NCBI GenBank assembly: GCA_031370625.1
Contig: JANMQR010000402.1
Location: forward strand, 1 to 27,304
Reading direction: 5' to 3'
DNA length: 27,304 bases
From: UKL13-2 sp031370625
GTDB lineage: Bacteria > Pseudomonadota > Gammaproteobacteria > Burkholderiales > Usitatibacteraceae
Shown here: piece after piece, positions 1-7,031 of the stretch
Layout of the letters: each line of letters begins with the position of its first letter
Numbering within the stretch: the first letter of the stretch is position 1
Made by a program: the position numbers and the translations under genes
The notes under the pieces: generated by a model
What the model was told of the DNA's origin: nothing
Database searches by the model: none
Seen by the model: only the letters and a program-made list of their open reading frames with translations

Positions 1-327
1 GAAGCCGTGCGCGAAGGCGAGTACTGCGCCTTTTTTGATATTGGGCTCAACATCGTTTTTATAGACGTCGCCGATATTTTCATCGGGCAACAACATCATC
101 ACAAAGTCGGCGGATTTCACTGCGTCGGCAACTTCAGCAACTTTCAATCCAGCTTTTTTAACCTTGTCCCACGATGCGCCACCTTTGCGCAACCCAACGG
201 TGACTTTGACACCGGAATCATTCAGGTTTTGTGCGTGCGCGTGGCCCTGCGAGCCGTAGCCCACGATGGTAACTTTTTTGCCTTTGATGAGAGAAAGGTC
301 ACAATCTTTGTCGTAATAAACTTTCAT
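1..327 (-). CDS. ilvC: Ketol-acid reductoisomerase, N-terminal part (cut by window edge)
   Basis: The first 109 codons are present and the gene continues past position 1. The product begins MKVYYDKDCDLSLIKGKKV and carries the NADP-binding Rossmann signature GYGSQGHAHAQNL at about residues 24-36, followed by VGLRKGG and later LLPDENIGDVY and AFAHGF, all typical of class I IlvC. The family enzyme isomerises and reduces acetolactate or acetohydroxybutyrate with NADPH in the cytosol, the second step of valine, leucine and isoleucine synthesis. The ATG is preceded on the minus strand by AAGGAATAGAA, a good ribosome site. It lies 50 bp downstream of ilvN, so it is probably the third gene of one operon. 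Confidence 0.96.
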   Translation of the reverse strand, partial: MKVYYDKDCDLSLIKGKKVTIVGYGSQGHAHAQNLNDSGVKVTVGLRKGGASWDKVKKAGLKVAEVADAVKSADFVMMLLPDENIGDVYKNDVEPNIKKGAVLAFAHGF

Positions 328-377
328 TTCTATTCCTTGATTGCAGTATTAAAAATAATTTTTGCTTCTTGATTTAA

Positions 378-869
378 TTAAACTTTAATGACCCATTCGC
401 CACGCCCCAAACCGCAGGCTCCCGTGCGAACAGTTTCCAAAATCAGCGCTCGATCAAGCGCTTCTAAAAACGCGTCGAGCTTCTCGCCGGTACCGGTCAG
501 CTCGATCACATAAGTTTTTTCAGTGATGTCAATCACGCGCGCGCGAAAAATATCGGCGGTGCGTTTTAATTCTTCGCGGTCCTTGCCGACCGCACGCAAT
601 TTCACCAGCATCAGTTCGCGCTCTACATGTTTACCTTCATTCAAATCAACAATTTTTACAATATCGATGAGCTTGTTAACTTGCTTGGTGATTTGCTCAA
701 TCACGTCATCAGAGCCTGACGTAACAATGGTCATGCGCGACAGCGTGGCGTCTTCAGTTGGCGCTACGGTAAGTGATTCAATGTTGTAACCACGCGCGGA
801 GAAAAGACCGGCGACACGCGAAAGCGCACCGGCTTCGTTTTCGATTAACAGGGAGAGAATATGGCGCAT
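378..869 (-). CDS. ilvN: Acetolactate synthase small (regulatory) subunit
   Basis: A 163-residue protein of normal IlvN/IlvH length. It starts MRHILSLLIENEAGALSR, the conserved opening of the N-terminal ACT domain (about residues 3-75), which binds valine for feedback inhibition in this family. The rest is the C-terminal ALS_ss domain (RELMLVKLRA onward, ending GRGEWVIKV). It has no catalytic activity of its own; it activates the large subunit and makes it valine-sensitive. It sits between ilvB (110 bp upstream) and ilvC (50 bp downstream) on the same strand. The symbol ilvH would be equally acceptable. Confidence 0.96.
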   Translation of the reverse strand: MRHILSLLIENEAGALSRVAGLFSARGYNIESLTVAPTEDATLSRMTIVTSGSDDVIEQITKQVNKLIDIVKIVDLNEGKHVERELMLVKLRAVGKDREELKRTADIFRARVIDITEKTYVIELTGTGEKLDAFLEALDRALILETVRTGACGLGRGEWVIKV

Positions 870-900
870 TTTCTTTGAGCGGAAATATTGAATTTAATGC

Positions 901-936
901 CGCTGCTTGTAGTCAACAAAAAAACAACAAGCAACG
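901..936 (-). other. Intercistronic hairpin between ilvB and ilvN
   Basis: On the minus strand CGTTGCTTGT (936-927) can pair with ACAAGCAGCG (910-901): ten pairs with one G-U and a 16-nt U-rich loop. It lies in the 110-bp gap between the ilvB stop and the ilvN start. It has no U-run directly after the 3' arm, so it is not a classical terminator. A processing, mRNA-stability or partial-attenuation role is only an inference. Confidence 0.3.
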
Positions 937-979
937 ACGTTTTTTATTTTTACTTTGTATTGTTTACGTTGGTCGGCGT

Positions 980-2752
980 TTACAAATCTTCCGCCAAAAT
1001 CATTTCACTTATTCCTTTTCCACCCGGCACCATCGGAAATACATTTTCCTTTTGGTCCGTCAAGAAATTCATAAACACGAGGCGATCTTTCATCGCGAAC
1101 GCATCTTTCAATGCGCCTTCAACATCGCTTGGCTTCTCGATATCCATGCCGACGTGTCCGTAGGCTTCAGCAAGTTTCGTGAAATCAGGCAACGCCTCCA
1201 TATAGCTTTCGGCGTGACGATTGCCGTGGAAAAATTCCTGCCACTGACGAACCATGCCGAGGTAACGGTTATTCAGCAAGATCACTTTCACCGGTAAATT
1301 ATATTGTTTGCAGGTGGATAGTTCCTGAATACACATCTGGATCGAGCCCTCGCCCGTGACGCAGGCAACATCCAATTCGGGAAATGCCAGCTTGCAACCC
1401 ATCGCATACGGCAAGCCTACACCCATCGTGCCCAGGCCGCCTGAGTTGATCCAGCGACGTGGCTTATCAAACTTGTAATACTGCGCGGCCCACATTTGAT
1501 GTTGGCCCACGTCCGAGGTGACGATAGCGTCGCCTTTGGTGGTTTCCCACAGTTTTTCGATCACATATTGCGGCTTGATCACGTCGCTGCCCATCTTGTA
1601 TTTCAGGCAATTTTTCGCGCGCCATTCTTCAATCTGTTTCCACCACGCGGCGATTTTGTTCGGCTTTTGTTCGGCGACTTTCAGTTGCGCGAGCAAATCG
1701 ACGAGCACGTCTTTGATATTGCCGACAATCGGCACATCGACTTTCACGCGCTTCGAAATTGACGAAGGATCAATATCGATGTGAATGATTTTGCGGGTCG
1801 GATTGCCTGCGTTGAAATGCGTTGGGTTGCCGATCACGCGATCATCAAAGCGCGCGCCGATGGCAATCAACACATCGCAAAACTGCATCGCCATGTTCGC
1901 CTCAACCGTGCCGTGCATGCCAAGCATGCCGAGGAATTGTGGGTCCGTCGCCGGGTACGCCCCCAGGCCCATCAGCGTATTCGTGCACGGATAGCCGAGC
2001 GTGCGAACAAGCTCCGTCACTTCGCTCGACGAATCGCCCAAAATCGCGCCGCCACCGACGTAAATCATCGGGCGTTCGGCACTCAGCAACATTTGCATCG
2101 CTTTTTTAATTTGCCCGCCATGCCCCCTGCTCACTGGCTTGTATGAGCGCATTTCGATTGTTTTAGGGTAATGGTAGGCGACCTTTTGCATCGATACGTC
2201 TTTGGGTACGTCGACGACGACGGGACCCGGACGACCAGTGGTGGCGATGTAGAACGCTTTCTTGATGGTGGTAGCCAAGTCAGCTACATCTTTCACCAAA
2301 AAATTGTGCTTCACGCACGGCCGCGTAATGCCAACCGTATCGCATTCCTGAAACGCATCCTGACCGATGGCATAGGTCGGCACTTGACCGGTGATGATCA
2401 CCATGGGGATCGAATCCATGTAGGCCGTGGCGATGCCGGTAATCGCATTGGTCACACCTGGGCCAGACGTAACGAGTGCTACGCCCGGACGACCCGTGGC
2501 GCGCGCGTATGCGTCAGCAGCATGCACCGCCGCCTGCTCATGACGCACCAGAATATGCTGGAAACTGTTTTGCTTATGGATTTCGTCGTAAATGACCAGT
2601 ACCGCACCGCCGGGATAGCCGAACACGAATTCGACGCCCTCGTCTTTCATGGCACGGCAGACGATTTCTGCGCCGTTTAGGATTTCTTCTGGTGGTGCGG
2701 GACTTACAGCGGCAGCCAATGCGGCTGTTTGCGGACTATCTGGAATTTTCAT
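980..2752 (-). CDS. ilvB: Acetolactate synthase large (catalytic) subunit
   Basis: 590 residues, normal length for the TPP-dependent biosynthetic enzyme. The N-terminal TPP pyrimidine domain has FGYPGGAVLVIYDE and the catalytic glutamate in VRHEQAAVHAADAYAR, followed by GPGVTNAITGIATAY. The central FAD-type domain (about 215-350) contains GARFDDRVIG. The C-terminal TPP domain has SDVGQHQMWAAQ and the metal-binding motif as GEGS...LLNNRYLGMVRQW; the usual Asp of the GDGS motif is Glu here. It condenses two pyruvates, or pyruvate plus 2-oxobutyrate, releasing CO2. The first 25 residues (Ala/Pro-rich) precede the conserved core. The ATG has GGTGAG 8 nt upstream. It is the first gene of the ilvB-ilvN-ilvC cluster. 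Confidence 0.97.
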   Translation of the reverse strand: MKIPDSPQTAALAAAVSPAPPEEILNGAEIVCRAMKDEGVEFVFGYPGGAVLVIYDEIHKQNSFQHILVRHEQAAVHAADAYARATGRPGVALVTSGPGVTNAITGIATAYMDSIPMVIITGQVPTYAIGQDAFQECDTVGITRPCVKHNFLVKDVADLATTIKKAFYIATTGRPGPVVVDVPKDVSMQKVAYHYPKTIEMRSYKPVSRGHGGQIKKAMQMLLSAERPMIYVGGGAILGDSSSEVTELVRTLGYPCTNTLMGLGAYPATDPQFLGMLGMHGTVEANMAMQFCDVLIAIGARFDDRVIGNPTHFNAGNPTRKIIHIDIDPSSISKRVKVDVPIVGNIKDVLVDLLAQLKVAEQKPNKIAAWWKQIEEWRAKNCLKYKMGSDVIKPQYVIEKLWETTKGDAIVTSDVGQHQMWAAQYYKFDKPRRWINSGGLGTMGVGLPYAMGCKLAFPELDVACVTGEGSIQMCIQELSTCKQYNLPVKVILLNNRYLGMVRQWQEFFHGNRHAESYMEALPDFTKLAEAYGHVGMDIEKPSDVEGALKDAFAMKDRLVFMNFLTDQKENVFPMVPGGKGISEMILAEDL

Positions 2753-3212
2753 GATCTGTTCTCACCGAATTCGCATCGATTTACATCGAGCGGGTCAAAT
2801 AATGGAGTCGAGCCTACGCAACAGTCGCCCCCTTTTGTATGGCAACCAGCGCGCTCGCTCCTTCAAAAATCGTCTTGAACTGACACCGTTGTACGGCGAA
2901 ATCGGAGTCCAAACCATCTCACTGCGACGAATTCCAGCCATTTTGAGAGGCGCGCCAAGGGTCTCTTAGGGGATTGTGCAGTGCAGAAAAACGTACCTTA
3001 CCGATTGGCCGCCAAATGGTCAAGTACAGGTTTCACTTCTGCCGCATTAATCGCAATATATTCAACACATTCTTGCGGACGGAATGTTGTTAGACTCCTG
3101 TCTTGGCGGCACATTTCACAACCGAAAGGCCATGTCGTCCGTATTTCACGTCTACTACTGACGCATAAATTATCATTGGCACGCAAAAAATAAATCCGCT
3201 AACGAGGAAATC
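2753..3212. promoter_or_regulatory. Divergent intergenic region between ilvB and the sigma-factor gene
   Basis: About 460 bp without a convincing gene. It must hold the promoters for the minus-strand ilv operon and the plus-strand sigma gene. I see no riboswitch and no classical attenuator with a run of branched-chain codons followed by a terminator. A 48-codon minus-strand ORF (2941-2795) ends in a Leu/Ile-containing tail (LLRRLDSII) but has no ribosome site. On the plus strand a poor sigma70-like pair, TTTCAC near 3148 and TAAATT near 3170, precedes the sigma gene. Longer ORFs across this stretch on either strand look like chance. Confidence 0.4.
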
Positions 3213-3230
3213 CTGGCTACAGCTAAAGAA

Positions 3231-3803
3231 ATGTCGGAATTTTTGGCTTCTGTTGAAAGACGGGCGTTCAAACAATCCGTATTTGCGGTAAAAAATGACG
3301 AATCCGCGCTCGACATCGTGCAAGACTCGATGATGAAGCTCGCCGAAAAGTATGCTGACAGGCCCCCAGAAGAATTGCCGATGCTCTTTCAGCGCATTTT
3401 GCAAAATACTATCCGCGACTGGTATCGTCGTTCAAAAGTTCGCTCTACTTGGACATCAAATTTCTCGGCCTTTGGCAGCGGCGACGAAGACGACGCCGAG
3501 CGTGATTTCCTGGAAACTTTGGAAGCTGAGGATACGTCCAGCATCCCGGTATCACCTGCGGGACAGCTGGAACAGGCGCAAACGCTGACAATTATCGAAG
3601 AAGCGGTCGAAAAACTCCCACCCCGTCAACGCGAAGCATTTATGTTGCGTTACTGGGAGGAGTTGGACGTCGCCGAAACTGCCGACGCGATGGGCTGCTC
3701 GGAAGGTAGTGTGAAGACGCACTGCTCACGCGCGGTGCACGCACTTTCGCTTTTGCTACGTGCAAAAGGGATCACGGTAGATACCTTACCGCGCCCCGCG
3801 TAA
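3231..3803 (+). CDS. ECF-like sigma-70 family RNA polymerase sigma factor
   Basis: 190 residues from the ATG. Region 2 is present at about residues 15-70, including SALDIVQDSMMKLAEKYAD and the -10-recognition part ILQNTIRDWYRRSKVR. An acidic linker follows (about 80-115). Region 4 at about 125-180 contains LPPRQREAFMLRYWEELDV and the helix-turn-helix AETADAMGCSEGSVKTHCSR. Betaproteobacterial homologues as I recall them start some residues further upstream. Here the in-frame upstream codons give ATAKE behind a CTG at 3213 with GAGGA 4 nt before it, while the ATG at 3231 has no ribosome site, so the true start may be the CTG. DUF3619, DUF3106 and RDD genes follow on the same strand. The regulon is unknown. 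Confidence 0.88.
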   Translation: MSEFLASVERRAFKQSVFAVKNDESALDIVQDSMMKLAEKYADRPPEELPMLFQRILQNTIRDWYRRSKVRSTWTSNFSAFGSGDEDDAERDFLETLEAEDTSSIPVSPAGQLEQAQTLTIIEEAVEKLPPRQREAFMLRYWEELDVAETADAMGCSEGSVKTHCSRAVHALSLLLRAKGITVDTLPRPA

Positions 3804-3840
3804 AGTTATTGGCAAGTTATTGGCAAGTTATTGGCAAGTT
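3803..3840 (+). repeat. 11-bp tandem repeat, about 3.5 copies
   Basis: The unit AAGTTATTGGC occurs three times perfectly in a row (3803-3813, 3814-3824, 3825-3835) and a fourth copy stops after AAGTT. The array begins at the last base of the sigma-gene stop codon and fills half of the 78-bp gap before the DUF3619 gene. An 11-bp period is close to one DNA turn, so all units face the same side of the helix. Confidence 0.9.
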
Positions 3841-3881
3841 CGTGTCGTCATTTGTAAAATCAGCAAAATCAGGCAAACATC

Positions 3882-4259
3882 ATGAATGAAAGAGAATTCG
3901 CAAAGAAAGTAACGATGAACCTCAACTGGGGACTTAACCAGATTGATGGTCACAAATTGGCCAAGCTTCGTGCTGCGCGCGAGAAGGCCATGGTTAATTA
4001 CGTCGAGCCGGTTGCCGTCGCGACCTTGGCGACCACGTCCGGACAGACCGTCAACATGTCGAGCTGGGTACGTAAACCATTGTTTTGGTTACCCGTTTTG
4101 GCGATTGTCGCCTTGGCAATTACCTACAACGCCGCTGACGAAAATATCGCCGACGACGCCGGCGGGGAACTCGACGCCAAATTACTCACCGGTGAGCTAC
4201 CCATCAACGCATTTTTGGATAAGGATTTTGGATCGTGGGTCAAAGAGTCTTCGGAGTAA
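3882..4259 (+). CDS. DUF3619 family single-pass membrane protein (possible anti-sigma factor)
   Basis: 125 residues. The N-terminal helical part starts MNEREFAKKVTMNLNWGLNQI and contains LAKLRAAREKA, both typical of DUF3619. One membrane helix lies at about residues 67-84 (LFWLPVLAIVALAITYNA). The short C-terminal tail ends AFLDKDFGSWVKE, again a family hallmark. It follows the sigma gene and overlaps the next gene by 25 bp. A cytosolic N-terminus plus one membrane helix next to a sigma factor is the layout of many anti-sigma factors, but no zinc-binding HxxxCxxC motif is present and the role is inferred from context only. Confidence 0.85.
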   Translation: MNEREFAKKVTMNLNWGLNQIDGHKLAKLRAAREKAMVNYVEPVAVATLATTSGQTVNMSSWVRKPLFWLPVLAIVALAITYNAADENIADDAGGELDAKLLTGELPINAFLDKDFGSWVKESSE

Positions 4260-4696
4260 TTGTCGCTTGCATGGCTGCTGCGTTGTTTGTAGCGACCATT
4301 TCGGCGTCGTGGTCGTTCGCTTACGCGGGAACGGAAGCGACGCAGCTTCCGCCCGTACCGTGGAAAAAAGTGCCCGATGTTGAAAAGAAAATTCTAACTC
4401 CTCTCCAAAAGGACTGGGATCAACTGCCCAGTGGACAGCAACGCAAGCTCATCGGTGCGGCCAAGACGTACCCAAAACTTGCACCGATTCAGCAAGAACG
4501 TTTTCAGGAGCGCATTAAGGAATGGTCGATATTGACCCCTGCACAAAGGCACGCAGCGCGGGATAAATATAAAAATCTTTCCAGCTTGCCGCCAGAAAAA
4601 CAGCACACTTTGCGCGAGCGTTGGAACGAAAAATCTGCCCAATCGGATGGCTCAGGAACGCCTAGCGCCGCCGACTCGGCCGCCGCTGCAAAGTAA
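4235..4696 (+). CDS. DUF3106 exported protein with LTxxQ-like helical repeats
   Basis: 153 residues starting at GTG. AAGGA lies 9 nt upstream, inside the end of the DUF3619 gene, which favours this start over the ATG at 4271. Residues 1-31 form a signal peptide (basic MGQR, hydrophobic core GVIVACMAAALFVATI, cleavage near AYA-GTEA). The mature part is helical and repeats a theme: LTPLQKDWDQLPSGQQRK, then APIQQERFQERIKEWSILT, then TPAQRHAARDKYKNL. The LTPxQ pieces resemble periplasmic Spy/CpxP-type proteins. The tail is Ala/Ser-rich. It is translationally coupled to DUF3619 and probably co-expressed with the sigma factor. Function is not established; a periplasmic stress sensor or chaperone-like partner is possible. 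Confidence 0.85.
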   Translation: MGQRVFGVIVACMAAALFVATISASWSFAYAGTEATQLPPVPWKKVPDVEKKILTPLQKDWDQLPSGQQRKLIGAAKTYPKLAPIQQERFQERIKEWSILTPAQRHAARDKYKNLSSLPPEKQHTLRERWNEKSAQSDGSGTPSAADSAAAAK

Positions 4697-4706
4697 CGAA
4701 ATCGGC

Positions 4707-5234
4707 ATGCCAACAGAGTTCGCGGCGCTCGCGCTAAATGAAGCGACGGTGCCGAGTATAGGCAGACGAATTGCCGCACTACCTTACGAGGCGTTATTAC
4801 TCCTGGCGCTTGTGCTAGTCATGAGCTTCCCTATTGCGGGCCTTAAGGGCGCGACATTGGGCGGCATACCGCAAGTCATTTTCCAAATCTATCTCGCGGC
4901 GGTGGTGTTCGCATATTTCACCTGGTTTTGGCGGCACGGCGGGCAAACACTGCCCATGAAAACGTGGCGCTTTAAGGTGGTAGCGCATGACGGTGGCGCA
5001 CTTCTGTGGCAACGAGCCACCCTGCGTTTTGTTTTTGCAGCGTTGTTTTACGGCCCCCCAGCGGCTGGAATCATGATGATGTTTTTCCCAAATCGCATCA
5101 GCCCGCTGTTAACCATGTGGACATTTTTGCCGCTATTCGCGACGCTCTTTTGGGCAAGATTCGATGCCGACAGGCAATTCTTGCACGACCGCTGGGCGGG
5201 CACGCGAATCGTCGACGCCACCATCAGAAAATAG
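4707..5234 (+). CDS. RDD family membrane protein
   Basis: 175 residues from this ATG. It opens with a short hydrophilic stretch and then RRIAALPYEALLLLALVLVM, the first membrane helix with the family Arg pair. Further hydrophobic segments lie near QVIFQIYLAAVVFAYFTWF, LRFVFAALFYGPPAAGIMMM and LLTMWTFLPLFATLFW. The ending DADRQFLHDRWAGTRIV is the diagnostic RDD C-terminal motif. An upstream in-frame ATG at 4647 would add 20 residues and overlap DUF3106 by 50 bp; neither start has a clear ribosome site. RDD proteins are small polytopic proteins of poorly defined, possibly transport-related, function. It is last in the sigma/DUF3619/DUF3106 group and faces lptG, 36 bp away, with no obvious terminator between them. 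Confidence 0.85.
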   Translation: MPTEFAALALNEATVPSIGRRIAALPYEALLLLALVLVMSFPIAGLKGATLGGIPQVIFQIYLAAVVFAYFTWFWRHGGQTLPMKTWRFKVVAHDGGALLWQRATLRFVFAALFYGPPAAGIMMMFFPNRISPLLTMWTFLPLFATLFWARFDADRQFLHDRWAGTRIVDATIRK

Positions 5235-5270
5235 CGTTATCGAACGGCAATCGGCCCAGTCAAAAACCTC

Positions 5271-6386
5271 TCATTTCGCGGGCCGCTTCAAAAACCAGCT
5301 GGCATTTTCTTTCCAGCCGATCAGAAATAGCGCCACCACCAAAAAAATCATGACCGGCGTCGACGCAGAAAGTAAAGGCGGCCAGTTATACAGAACGGTC
5401 AAATGCGAGGTTAGCTGATTGAGAAAGTGGAAGCCGACACCAATCATCAAGCCCAACAGCAATCTAGCACCGACACCACCTGCTCGCGTCGACTGGATAG
5501 CGAACGGGATCGCCAACAGCATCATGATGATTACTGCTGCGGGCTGAAACAGTTTCGCCCAAAATGCCCATTCATAACGTGTGCTGTTTTGCTTGTTGTC
5601 GCGCAGATGATCAATGTAGGCCGACAAATTGGTCATTGACATACTATCCGGGCTGACCCTCAGCACCGACATCAAATCCGGCGTCATCGCGGAATTCCAG
5701 GTTGCCTTCGGTTGCCGCTCTATCCGCGCAGTTTGGCCATTGGCAGGCAGGCCTTCAAAAATAGTTTTTTCGACGTCTTCCAGTAGCCAACGGTTGTTTG
5801 ATTGGTAAGTTGCTTTTTTCACGATGCTGATCGAGGCCAGCCGGTGATTGGCATCGAAATCATAAATACGCATGTCAAATAGCTGCGTTTCGGGCGTGAC
5901 CGTTTGAATATTCACAAACGAGTTGTCGTCCTTGACCCAAAAGCCGGATCGAAATTTCTGCGCCACCATGCTGCTGGTCGCCGATAGCTTCAAGCGCCTG
6001 GCCGCATCCTCCGACGCAGGTGCCACAAATTCGCCAAACAAGAAAATCAATCCGGAAAATATCAAGCCGATAATTGCCGCATATACGGCCAAGCGGGTGA
6101 GTGACAATCCCGAGGCGCGCATAACTGTAAGCTCTGACTGTGCCGATAATCGTGAAATCGCGAGCAGTGTGCCCATCAATGCCGCGAGCGGAAAAATCAC
6201 GACCAGATTATTTGGCTGGAGAAGCGAAACGTAAGCGAGTAATTTGGTGAGGCCGTAATTGCCCTTGCCCAATTCACCCAACTGTGCCATTAGATCGAAT
6301 AGCGCAAAGAGCGCCAATAGCGCCAGTAGCAAAAGAGCGGTACCCTTAAAAATCTCTTTGGCAAGATAGCGAAACAGGGTTGTCAT
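5271..6386 (-). CDS. lptG: LPS export system permease LptG
   Basis: 371 residues from MTTLFRYLAKEIFKGTALLL. An upstream in-frame start would add 19 residues with no homology feel. Family hallmarks are helix 1 followed by FDLMAQLGELGKGNYGLTKL, then VVIFPLAALMGTLLAISRLS and the coupling-helix stretch SELTVMRASGLSLTRL. A periplasmic jelly-roll domain sits in the middle (about 130-260). Three C-terminal helices include PAAVIIMMLLAIPFAI and GVGARLLLGLMIGVGFHFLN. LptG pairs with LptF and LptB in the inner membrane to extract lipopolysaccharide and pass it to LptC. lptF normally lies directly upstream; here that position holds no lptF and the next gene upstream is divergent. Confidence 0.93.
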   Translation of the reverse strand: MTTLFRYLAKEIFKGTALLLLALLALFALFDLMAQLGELGKGNYGLTKLLAYVSLLQPNNLVVIFPLAALMGTLLAISRLSAQSELTVMRASGLSLTRLAVYAAIIGLIFSGLIFLFGEFVAPASEDAARRLKLSATSSMVAQKFRSGFWVKDDNSFVNIQTVTPETQLFDMRIYDFDANHRLASISIVKKATYQSNNRWLLEDVEKTIFEGLPANGQTARIERQPKATWNSAMTPDLMSVLRVSPDSMSMTNLSAYIDHLRDNKQNSTRYEWAFWAKLFQPAAVIIMMLLAIPFAIQSTRAGGVGARLLLGLMIGVGFHFLNQLTSHLTVLYNWPPLLSASTPVMIFLVVALFLIGWKENASWFLKRPAK

Positions 6387-6764
6387 GTGCGATGCCTGGT
6401 TGGTAGGAGTGCGCACCTTTACTACCAGTGCCTGAGACAACAAAAGATTTTGCTCCCGAAGGACTTCGGGCGATCGATAAAATATACAAAAATATTTTAA
6501 CAGGCGGCGCTCGATTGAGCGCGATTGTGCAAAGCAGCGAAAAACCTGTTGTTACCGCCCTTTTCCGGCTGATTGCCAAACTCCATGCCCGTGATAACGC
6601 GCAACTCTTTTTGCTGCGCTGCAACAAAAATCTGTTTTAAAACCGCCACTTACATCACCAGACTTCGGGTTTTCCCTAATATCAATATTGGTGAGTGCGC
6701 GCCTATGATTCGGTAGACGGATCTATCCGTCTACATCCAATGGTAGTTAAAACAGGAGGGGAAT
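6387..6764. promoter_or_regulatory. Divergent intergenic region between lptG and the symporter operon
   Basis: About 380 bp. The lptG side has a perfect inverted repeat CCCGAAG-GA-CTTCGGG (6455-6470) next to CGATCG and a very AT-rich stretch (6475-6500), a plausible lptG promoter area. The symporter side has a TAATAT box (6677-6682) without a good -35, an imperfect symmetric pair TCACCA ... TGGTGA around it, and the perfect inverted repeat listed separately. A plus-strand 70-codon ORF from GTG 6428 has no recognisable homology or ribosome site. A weak -35 would suit activator-dependent expression, but this is inference. Confidence 0.4.
6713..6734. promoter_or_regulatory. Perfect 10-bp inverted repeat upstream of symporter operon (possible operator)
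   Basis: GTAGACGGAT (6713-6722), CT, ATCCGTCTAC (6725-6734): a perfect palindrome of 2 x 10 bp around a 2-bp centre, ending 30 bp before the DUF4212 start. Such a symmetric site could bind a dimeric regulator; as RNA it would form a hairpin in the leader just upstream of the strong AGGAGG ribosome site. The binding factor is unknown. The CrbR-like regulator in this window is one candidate. Confidence 0.5.
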
Positions 6765-7031
6765 ATGCAACTCACTGAAAAGCATGAGGAGTATTGGCGC
6801 AAGAATCTTGTCGTTACAGGCATTCTTTTATCTATCTGGTTTGTGGTCACGTTCGTCTTTGGTTGGTATTCGAAAGAGCTAAACAACTTCTCGGTGTTTG
6901 GTTTCCCGCTCGGTTTCTATAACGCTGCCCAGGGTTCGTTATTGGTTTACGTAGTGTTGATCTGGTTTTATCAGCACTACATGAACAAGCTCGATCTTGA
7001 ATACGGCGTTCACGAAGGAGAAGACGAATGA
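6765..7031 (+). CDS. DUF4212 small subunit of sodium/solute symporter
   Basis: 88 residues with two membrane helices (about 14-34, LVVTGILLSIWFVVTFVFGW, and about 53-69, AAQGSLLVYVVLIWFYQHY) and the family pattern EYWRKNL ... FPLGFYNAAQG. A strong ribosome site, AGGAGGGG, lies just upstream. The ATGA overlap with the symporter start shows translational coupling. DUF4212 proteins are regularly encoded immediately before VC_2705-type sodium/solute symporters and are thought to be their small partner subunit. Confidence 0.93.
   Translation: MQLTEKHEEYWRKNLVVTGILLSIWFVVTFVFGWYSKELNNFSVFGFPLGFYNAAQGSLLVYVVLIWFYQHYMNKLDLEYGVHEGEDE

Noticed and set aside
3074..3103. ECF-type autoregulatory promoter (GGAAT ... 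GTCT) upstream of the sigma gene
   Set aside because: The spacing between the two elements is three to four bases too short for ECF promoters and the -35 element is incomplete.
6428..6640. Plus-strand 70-codon ORF from GTG between lptG and the symporter operon
   Set aside because: No ribosome site, no recognisable family, and it covers the AT-rich area expected to hold the lptG promoter.
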